This document shows, piece by piece, positions 56,565-64,000 of a stretch of 64,000 bases of DNA. Numbering within the stretch: the stretch's first letter is position 1; each line of letters starts with the position of its first letter. Below the pieces are notes generated by a model, which worked only from the letters and a program-made list of their open reading frames with translations, was not told the origin of the DNA and did no database searches. Origin of the DNA: Viridothelium virens (lineage: Eukaryota > Ascomycota > Dothideomycetes > Trypetheliales > Trypetheliaceae); assembly GCA_010094025.1 (NCBI GenBank), contig ML991827.1, positions 124,001 through 188,000 on the forward strand. Direction: 5' to 3'. A program made the translations under genes and the position numbers.

Positions 56565-58366
56565 TCTGGCTATGTGCTAGATGAGGAAATGCTTCAATTT
56601 AATATGCTGCAAAGAAGAGAGGGTCCAGAGCAACAGAAAGGTTCTTCCCAATAGCATCTCAGTCGTTGTCTGGTTGATGCAGCGGTCAAACGCGACCTTC
56701 AAATGAGGAAGTCATCGATTGCCACCTATTGTCTAGGAGGGCATCATTCTTTTCCAATACTGCAACTCTCTCGCGAAAGCGCTCTTTATCAGCTCACCTG
56801 ATCGGAATGCATATCTTACAAAGCGGCGGAGCCTCATTCGCACGAAGGGGTAGGTGTAGGGTGGAACTGAAAGCAAGCTAATGAATGAACGCCTGAGGCA
56901 GGTGCCTATCGCGTTGCAGCTGCACCCAGTCAGCTTGATCAATAGAAGGTGTGGCAATGAAACCGTTGACAGGTCGGCTCGAGATATCAAGTCTGTCAAC
57001 AGCGGGTAATGTCAGTCGACGCCGTGTATCGATTATACGAGTTTCGAAGTCTGGATGGCACTTTCAGAAAGGTCTATTGGCTACGAGGAGGCTGATCAGA
57101 ACTCCATTTGGAATGTTTGTGGCCAAGGACGTGCAGCGTGGGAGAGGAAGATACAGCGGGAATAAGGCAAAGACAACCAGACCCCGTGTTGTTAACACGA
57201 TTGGCCAAACCAGACTAGGCTCTTGAGAGTCTACTGAGGTAATCTTCATATGTGCTGCTCTCGTAAGGATACACGTAATCGGATGAAGTCCGGGTAACAC
57301 TCAAACGATCGGGATGATGTAGCAATACCTCTGCTACAAGCATCACCTGAAGTTATGATAGGTGTAGCGAGCCAATTACCCATCTGAGGCGCGGTGCCAA
57401 GTACCATACCCATCATTTCGCCAAGCCAAAAGGGCTGTCACTGCATAGGGACAGGACATGCTCTGGACGGCCGGATGGCCGCGAGGGAGGATATCGCCAT
57501 TGCAGTGACCTGGAAGTCGTCGTTTCCAATGACAGTGCACGATGTCAGTGGCAATGTCACTAGAGAGCGTCCATGCTGATGGTCGAACGTGAGGACCAGC
57601 TTGCCATTGGGGAGGTTATTTCACAGCTTCTGGATTCGCCATTTTCGTTAGATTAGGCAGCCATGGCTCGATTTGTCCTCGTCGATGCCGGGGGAGTCAG
57701 CCGTTCTATGATAGTACTCAGCCGATGAAGACCAAAGCTTTAGGAGTAGCTTAATCAGTATTGCTCTGAGCGGCCGAGGTAAGGGGTCCTCGGGATTTGG
57801 AAGTGTACCAATGGAAGTTCCTCTGAAATGGTGGATGATTTAAGGCGATAGGGTTGAGTGAGAAGAAGAAGAACGCATAGCGCGGTCCACGGAACCAATT
57901 GTAGAGTGTAACTAGGCGATGAGTGTACGACAATTTTAGTGGCAAGAAAACACGACCTGAAGCTGAACGTCGGCCGGATTCCCGGCCATTTCCACTCTAT
58001 GGGTAGAGTATTGGAGCACCCCCTGAGGTTTCAATGCACAAGTGCGCCTTTGGCCACCTCTCTCAGGTCGATTTGAGAGCACTCATTCCTGAACGAAAAC
58101 ACAGCGATGCCCGTTGTGTCGCAATCTGCGTAGGTTGTAGGAGTGAGTAGGGTGTGCATCGAAGGAAGGTACGGAGTAATTAGTGGGGGAAGAAATCCGT
58201 TTATTTGACATCGGCGTCGGGAAGCGCCGCGCTTACGCCCGTAAAGTAGGTACCTTAGGGAACGGGCCATTAGTTATCGTACTCTACCTGAGTTCTACGA
58301 GGTTCCAGAAAGACCTCACAGCCTCAACTTTATCAGCATATTGACGTCAAAGTTGACTGCTGCAAG
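56565..58366. other. Large intergenic region
   Basis: About 1.8 kb with no supported gene. It holds the decarboxylase promoter and the short promoter of the prefoldin gene. Frames present lack motifs and credible starts. Confidence 0.5.
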
Positions 58367-58931
58367 ATGCAGCGACGGATGGTGAGTCAAGCGTAAGTCT
58401 ACTCCCGGTAGAGACACTGATTTCTCGAAGCTGTCGAAGGAGGACGAGGTTACGTCCGGAGGAGAAGATATCCAGGTCCGTCGGGAGGACCAAGATAAGA
58501 TAAATCGATTCAGCCGCCTTCATCAAAAGGAGACCAAGCTCGTGGAAGAGTTGAAGGCAAAGGAGGCACGACTTCTTCCATCTATCAATTATATTCTGAC
58601 TAACTTCCGATCCAGAAAGAGAAAGAAGATCTCGAGGAAGTCTCCACAGAGCTTGAGCTCGCAGATGACGACGTGAAGATACCGTAGGCAGCAGCATTTC
58701 CATAGCCCGATATCCTTTCCGCTAAACTCATGATGCAGCTACAAAATTGGAGATTCCTTTGTTTCTCTTCCGCCCGCAGAAGCACTGGAGTTACTCGCAG
58801 CCTCGAATGAGAAGATCGAAACCAGCGTGACGAAGCTAGAGGACACGCTGAGCACCCTGCGAGATGAAAAGGACGAGCTCAAGGTGGATTTGTACGCTCG
58901 TTTCGGAAAAAGCATCAATCTGGAGACTTAA
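58367..58931 (+). CDS. gim3: Prefoldin subunit 4
   Basis: Four exons, 58367-58381, 58431-58565, 58616-58683 and 58739-58931, total 411 nt and 136 aa. The first exon codes only MQRRM, which fits fungal members of the family. The joined sequence shows LSKEDEVTS, VRREDQDKINRFSRLHQKE, LEEVSTELELADD, PYKIGDSFVSLPPAEALELL, KLEDTLSTLRDEKDELKVDL and the invariant end LYARFGKSINLET. Two coiled-coil helices flank a beta-hairpin, the beta-class prefoldin fold. Prefoldin carries nascent actin and tubulin to the CCT chaperonin. The second intron seems to start with GC (GAG|GCACGA) and end CCAG; the family sequence requires this join. This may be a true GC-AG intron. Confidence 0.92.
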
Positions 58932-59354
58932 ATTTACGGTCAGCTATTATATAGACAATAGAGCAAGGAAAGTTATCCAGATCGTTTAGAGTACTGCTTC
59001 CGTCGGTCATTTTTACCCGAAGCTCGTCGATGATTGGCCCGAGAACCACATCTGGCGAAGCCGACGAAGGACCACTAATAATTTCTCGACCCCACGAACG
59101 AACAACCCCTCGAAAAATCCAAGCTTCCTTGCCGTTTGAGCCGATCGATGCTACACAGCCGTACGGTGAAGCTGGACTCGCGCTATGACTTAACCTGTTG
59201 AAGATATGTCCCATGCAAGATTGATTTAGGTTGTCTCCCGCCACAATGGCTTTGCAGGAAAGCACTTTCCTGCGGATCGCTATCGTTGACTTCCCTGGTT
59301 TTTCGAGGCAGGCTCTATTGCTCTTTCAGAAGAGGGCACCGAGACTTGGGCAGG
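58932..59354. other. Intergenic
   Basis: 3' flank of prefoldin and promoter of the MFS gene. A minus-strand frame at 58915-59265 has no motif and overlaps the prefoldin end; not called. Confidence 0.4.
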
Positions 59355-61317
59355 ATGACCAAAGAATTCGATGCCTCGCAAGAGCCGCGAGAGAAGATCG
59401 ACAGCCTAGACATAACTCCATCAAACACACTAATAAGGACACTTTCTTGTAAGTCAAACGCAAGTTTCCCTCCTACAGTTGTCTCTTACCGCTTCCAGCA
59501 TTGAGTCATGACAATACCAAATATAAAGACTCAGAACTCTACCAAGCTGAATCGCAACGTCAAGCACGCCTGGCCGCCATGCCAAGATCTAGAAGCCGCT
59601 CTCGTACACCCAGTACGCACGGTTCTAATACCGTATTAGAGTTTGACAACAACGATCCTGCTGATCCCCATAATTGGCCGTTCCGAAAAAAAGCCTCCAT
59701 TCTTGCGGTGGGAATTGTAGCAGTGCTGAACAGTACAATCGGTAGTTCCTTAGCATCGGGCGTCATGCCTGAAATTGCCGCTCATTTCAGCATCGCGAAT
59801 CAAGAACAGTTAGTTCTTCCGACTTCTATCTTTCTTCTCGGATACGTTGTCGGACCGCTGGGCTGGGGGCCTCTAAGTGAAGCACTTGGAAGGTATCCTA
59901 TCCTTATATCCTCATTCTCTGGCTATGTGATATGGATGATGGCCTCCGCACTCGCGCCAACATGGGCCAGTCTGAACGTGTTTCGCTTTCTCTCGGGCGT
60001 CTGCGCATCTTGTCCAATCTCAGTCGTTGGTGGCCTCTTTGCCGATGTCTTCCACGATCTCGTCACGCGGGGACGTGCTCTTTCGATATTCATGGCCAGT
60101 ACGTGTCTAGGCCCGGTCGCTGGTCCGATCATTTCGGGGTTTCTTGCACCGGTATCTTGGAGGTGGCCGTTTTGGGCCGGGCTCATTATTGCTGGGGTCT
60201 CGTGGCTATTTCTACTAATTACGCCAGAGACCTACGGACCCATTATCCTGAAGAAACGAGCTCAGGATATCCGTAAAAAGACTGGTGAAGAGATCTATGC
60301 TCCGATCGAGCTGGAGACTACAAACTGGGTAGACCTACTGGTCACAGTCCTAGCTCGACCCTTTCGCATGCTATTCCTAGAGCCACTTGTGCTTTTCTCG
60401 TGTCTGTTCCAAGCCTATGTTTACGGACTGTTTTACATGTTCTTCTTTGCCTTTCCCATCATTTACGAAGGTCCGAAAATCGCCATCTGTGAATTGTGGC
60501 TGTGGCTTACAAAGTAATAGGCACCTATGATTTTAATGCTGGCGAAGAGGGTCTGACATTTTTACCCAGTATGTATCTCAACTCTTCAAAGCGACCGTAC
60601 CCTGACAGTGGTGGCAGTCGCTGTTGGATCTGGAATAGCTTGTGGCATCTATCTCACTTGGGACTATGTTCTCCAGAATGCCCAGCACCAACGCAAACCA
60701 TGGTCGTTAAAAGAAGAATATCGCCGTCTGCCCCTTGCATGTATTGGCGGTCCGTTATTCGCTGTCAGCTTGTTCTGGCTTGGTTGGGCAGCTCGGCCAA
60801 CGGTGCACTGGATTGTTCCCGTACTGGCCGGTGTGCCTTGTGGGATAGGCTATCTACTGATTTTTATGGCTTTACTCAAGTAAGTGTCCGATCTAGTCCC
60901 AAGTGAACTATTGCTGACATACGTTTAGCTACATCATTGATGCTTACGCAGTATTTGCAGCGTAAGTTCATGACATGGCAACGGTTTATGGTACAATTAA
61001 GTAATAACAATCCATACAGATCCGCATTAGCTGCTGCTGCCTGCAGCAGAAGCCTTATGGGAGTTGTACTACCCTTCGCCTCGAAACCTTTATACAATCG
61101 TCTCGGAGTACCATGGGCGTGTTCCCTACTTGGATTTCTCAGTTTAGCAATGTGTGTGATACCCATAGTGTTCATTCAATACGGTGACCGCATCCGGGCG
61201 CGTAGTAAGTGGTGTCAGGAGCTCGCCAGATTGAGGGGAGAGGGAGAAGAGAAACAAAGACAACAAACAAATGTTACATCGAAAACTTACGAATCAAATA
61301 ATGAGAAAATGGCTTGA
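59355..61317 (+). CDS. MFS transporter (DHA1-like)
   Basis: Six exons: 59355-59448, 59499-60470, 60515-60568, 60609-60879, 60929-60961, 61020-61317. They total 1722 nt, giving 573 aa with about twelve hydrophobic spans. The N-terminal cytosolic part ends with DPADPHNWPFRKKASI, the usual lead into span 1 for fungal drug:H+ antiporters. GPLGWGPLSEALGRYPILI (motif A), SGVCASCPISVVGG (motif C-like), GPIISGFLAPVSWRWPFW and the joins IYEG/VIGTYDF and FLPMVAVAVGSGIA follow. Two introns are very short (44 and 40 nt), and intron 2 has a GTCCGA donor, so these joins are less certain. Plasma-membrane export of drugs or polyamines is likely; the substrate is unknown. The ATG at 59355 is the first in frame after a non-ATG opening. 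Confidence 0.87.
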
Positions 61318-62851
61318 GATCGACGCCAAAGGATGAACCTTCAAGTCGATATATCACGAGACTTCGAAATATTGTCTTTATTGACTAGCCTAATCATCAC
61401 ATAGACCATACAACAGAAACTAGATTACGTTACACAAACACTTCACGCATCAACGCCCGCTCCTATTTTCCAATTTTTCTTAATTTTTTCCAGAATTTCG
61501 AAAATTTCTTCAACAACAGTCTAGAAACACAGCCCATGAGGGACCTCGACGTTACGCAAAGTGATGACCCAACGATTAGTCTAGATGAGATGCAAGGTCT
61601 AAGACGATTGCCCCACTCGCTCATCTCGGTTCCATGGAACTCAGCAACAGGAGCACCCCGTTCCTACCAAAACTGATGTTGTATGGATAAAAAAGGGGCA
61701 GGTGGAGAATTGATCGGTGACCTCCGTGAAGTGGCGAAGCAGCGAACCAACCCGGCCGTTACTCGGTGCAGCAAGTCTCCTGCATGCGTTGTCTACAACG
61801 GGCTTCAGCAGGGCAAGTCTGGGTTTAATGAGAAAATTTCTTCATAGTGCTTCAACCAATCAAAGCGTCATGGAGCTCTACCTGAACAGAGCCAATATCC
61901 TCGCCCAGTAGCGATAGCTTAATTTTTGATCCATGCACTGTGCCGCCTGTATGTCGATGCTATGTATCGTACCTGACAATCTGCTATAGGTAAGCGAGGT
62001 GGGGCAAGCGAAACGAGTTATACCACACCTTGCGTAGTAATTGCAGAGTTTGTTATTTCCTGTTTTGGCGAGATGTCGCGAACGAAGTCTGGAAGACTCT
62101 CACTCTAAAAGTGCGGCTACGAGCCACCAATTGATACAAGGGAAAAGAATCAATGAAGCTACCGAGGTCATGGGCCCAATCCTCGTTCTCGTGCCATCTA
62201 TGAAGCAATCTGTAGTACTAATACCTCCCGCGCCGAATTACATTCTTGACAGTTACCCACGGGCCTGCTTCGACTGTCGCATTTCCAGCCGCAGCAAGAA
62301 GTCCAATGTCTTCCAACATAATCCAATTAGGGAAAGACCGCCTTTGTGCAGAGGAAAGTCGAGGCACCCGTCGCCACAGTCAGGACGTTCAGTGCAAACC
62401 TTGCATCGCTCCAGCTGGGCAAGGTAGGTAACCCCCACGCTCACCTAAAGCCAGACTACACTATGGAAAGCGTTCGATCTCTTCCGAACACATTCAAAAG
62501 CATCGACAAACTTAGGGTTTATGCGCCGTTGGAGCTGATCTTGCTCCCTGTTCCCGGAAATTTACTGCACCCCGTTCCCGGGACCTTACTGCACCCCTGC
62601 CAACACACAGAGGATCATTCCAAAGAAAATGAGCGTATCCAAATGAAAGATCTAATTGAAAGGTAAATATAGCAAAGATAGATAGTTTTTTGGCCTCAGC
62701 AATCAGCCGCTAAATGGGTATGCCATGATTCGTCTCGAGTTTGCCTCAATAATATACAATCTGGAAAGAGGAAAGGAGATTGAAAAGGAATGAGACAGAA
62801 GACAGGGGAGAACTCCAACGATATCGTACAGATCTCCCACCCCCTGGATCA
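61318..62851. other. Intergenic with short tandem repeat
   Basis: No gene supported. 62041-62427 shows a frame with a CFDCRISSRSKK stretch that recalls a zinc cluster, but the Cys spacing does not fit. A 24-bp direct repeat is at 62547-62594. Confidence 0.45.
62547..62594. repeat. 24-bp direct repeat, two copies
   Basis: CCTGTTCCCGGAAATTTACT-type unit followed directly by a second copy, CCCGTTCCCGGGACCTTACT, each ending GCAC. About 20 of 24 positions agree. Confidence 0.6.
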
Positions 62852-63667
62852 TCAACCCCACTGCCTCCCTCCATCCACCTCCAAATTGACCCCGTTCACA
62901 AACTTCCCCTCGTCGCTCGCCAAAAACAGCGCCGCATTCGCCACATCGCTCGGCTCCGTCAGCCTCCCCAGCGGCACATTCCCCAGAAACCGCTGCACGT
63001 TCTCCGGCGTATTCTCGACCCCCGTGAACGCCGAGAACAGCGCCGTCCCGCTGAGCAGCGGACACAGCGCATTGACGCGGATCTGGTCGGGCCCATACTC
63101 CGCCGCCAGCGCCTTCGTCGCATTGCTCACCGCCCCCTTCGTCGCATTATACCACACCAAGCCCGGGCGCGGGCGCACGCTGCCGATGCTCGCGATGTTG
63201 ATGACGGAGCCGCCGTTGCCGAGCTTGCGCATCGCGGGGATGGCGACGTTGACGGACCAGAAGATGGACTTGACGTTGACGTCGAACACGCGGTCGAATT
63301 CGACTTCCGTAACGTCTAGCGTCGGCTTGTTCTTGTAGCTCGTCCCTGCGTTGTTGATCAGGATGTCGAGCCGGCCCCAAGCGGAGAGGATGCCGTCGAC
63401 GACGCGGTGCCAGTCGTCGCCGAGCGTGACGTTCATCTTTTCCGCGCGCACGTTCTCGCCGAGTTGTTGCGCGAGGGTTTGTGCGCCGGATTCGTTGAGG
63501 TCGGCGAGGAGGACGCGGCAGCCTTGTTGAGAGAAGAGCGCGCTCATGGCGGCACCGAAGCCGGAGGCGCCGCCCGTGATGAGGGCGACTTTGCCGGAGA
63601 GACGGCCGGTGGTGGAGACGGCAGCATTCTCTGCGAAGGGGGTGGGTTCAGTGTTTGAGGTGGACAT
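62852..63667 (-). CDS. Short-chain dehydrogenase/reductase (SDR)
   Basis: Single exon, 271 aa from the ATG at 63667; the frame runs further upstream but begins with TTG. Classical SDR: the Rossmann loop GGASGFGAAM near residue 33, LADLN after beta2 (suggesting NAD-type preference, inference), LDILINNAGTS, catalytic Ser in INIASIGSV and the YNATK dyad (Tyr/Lys). Active-site order Asn-Ser-Tyr-Lys is complete. The C-terminal region has RVNALCPLL, LGRLTEPSDVANAALFLASD and GVNLEVDGGRQWG, as in 3-oxoacyl-ACP reductase-like and glucose-dehydrogenase-like SDRs. Specific substrate unknown. The coding strand switches from C-rich to G-rich near 63165. Confidence 0.93.
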   Translation of the reverse strand: MSTSNTEPTPFAENAAVSTTGRLSGKVALITGGASGFGAAMSALFSQQGCRVLLADLNESGAQTLAQQLGENVRAEKMNVTLGDDWHRVVDGILSAWGRLDILINNAGTSYKNKPTLDVTEVEFDRVFDVNVKSIFWSVNVAIPAMRKLGNGGSVINIASIGSVRPRPGLVWYNATKGAVSNATKALAAEYGPDQIRVNALCPLLSGTALFSAFTGVENTPENVQRFLGNVPLGRLTEPSDVANAALFLASDEGKFVNGVNLEVDGGRQWG

Positions 63668-64000
63668 TTTCCAATGCGTGACCTGATTTCGGTGATGGCG
63701 AATTGAACATGGGATACAGACTCTAGGGAGTACCTTAACCAAATATCAAAATATAGACATCTGTAGTTTTGGAAAGGTGGGGAAAATGGAGGGGCCATGA
63801 CGATGGCGGGGTAGTCTGGCTTGGAGCCAAGCAAGCAAATCCGGAGGAACAGCGTGGACGATCTGCAGCTAATCGAGAATTGGAACTTTGTTTGGGTTGG
63901 ACGTTCCGATCGTGTCTGGAGTTCAAAGTAGTATTGTATAATCGATGCCTAGACTTCAAATGAAACGATTGATGTGGCGACATACACGTTCCCTGAAAGG
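63668..64000. other. Intergenic; SDR upstream region
   Basis: No gene seen at the window end. Promoter of the SDR gene. Confidence 0.4.

Noticed and set aside
58915-59265. 116-aa minus-strand frame between prefoldin and MFS genes
   Set aside because: Overlaps the prefoldin last exon on the other strand and shows no domain.
62041-62427. Zinc-cluster-like CFDCRISSRSKK frame
   Set aside because: Only two properly spaced Cys, and the rest of the CX6C pattern is missing. Possibly a very decayed regulator, but not supportable.
62780-63338. Two overlapping plus-strand frames of ~180 aa opposite the SDR gene
   Set aside because: Shadow frames of the SDR coding sequence in a G/C-skewed stretch; no family pattern.
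1-64000. tRNA, rRNA, CRISPR and virus-like elements
   Set aside because: Scanned by eye for T-arm boxes, repeat-spacer arrays and reverse-transcriptase or capsid motifs; none found. Small RNA genes could be missed without a covariance-model search.

Overview
The window comes from a filamentous ascomycete (Pezizomycotina). Genes lie on both strands. They carry many short introns (about 40-140 nt) with GTRNGT-like donors and CTNAC/CTRAC branch motifs. The protein families are typical of this group: a Goodbye/NACHT STAND protein, DUF6594, a STAND-like N-terminus joined to a ubiquitin-like domain, a Zn2Cys6 activator, a long pyrG and a GT71 mannosyltransferase. I cannot fix the class. No virus-like element, rRNA, convincing tRNA or CRISPR array was seen.

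Layout. (1) 0.4-3.1 kb: a secreted S41-type peptidase. (2) 3.1-20.5 kb: a gene-poor, repeat-bearing island with a large Goodbye-NACHT-TPR protein, an 87-aa candidate gene, a five-exon DUF6594 membrane protein, a caspase-like peptidase and a six-exon helical/ubiquitin-like-domain protein. It also holds a small secreted protein, a MITE-like element with about 33-bp inverted repeats, tandem repeats, an AT-rich RIP-like tract and two diverged copies of one coding fragment. (3) 21.4-46.4 kb: mostly housekeeping and regulatory genes: TCTP, an ankyrin-PH-ORD oxysterol-binding protein, the ATP12 assembly factor, a Zn2Cys6 transcription factor, a DUF1989 protein, an SRA-YDG protein, an LCHN/DUF4484 protein, an ABM-fold protein, a GNAT acetyltransferase, OMP decarboxylase and an amino-acid/GABA-type permease. 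(4) 46.4-64 kb: a looser region with a subtilase, a GT71 mannosyltransferase, a pyruvate-decarboxylase-like enzyme with altered metal-ligand positions, prefoldin subunit 4, an MFS transporter and an SDR oxidoreductase.

I rebuilt exon structures by hand. For each multi-exon model the summed exon length is a multiple of three and the joined protein matches its family across the junctions. Exact start codons and weak splice sites still need RNA evidence.

How the genes may work together. The clearest functional grouping is the 4.4-20.5 kb island. It puts a STAND receptor-like protein, a caspase-like protease and a second STAND-type N-terminal protein within 16 kb, which is compatible with a fungal self/non-self recognition or regulated-cell-death locus (inference). 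A second signal is compositional: five genes (OSBP, DUF1989, LCHN, pyrG, SDR) switch from a C-rich 5' part to a G-rich 3' part on the coding strand, which also creates many long shadow frames.
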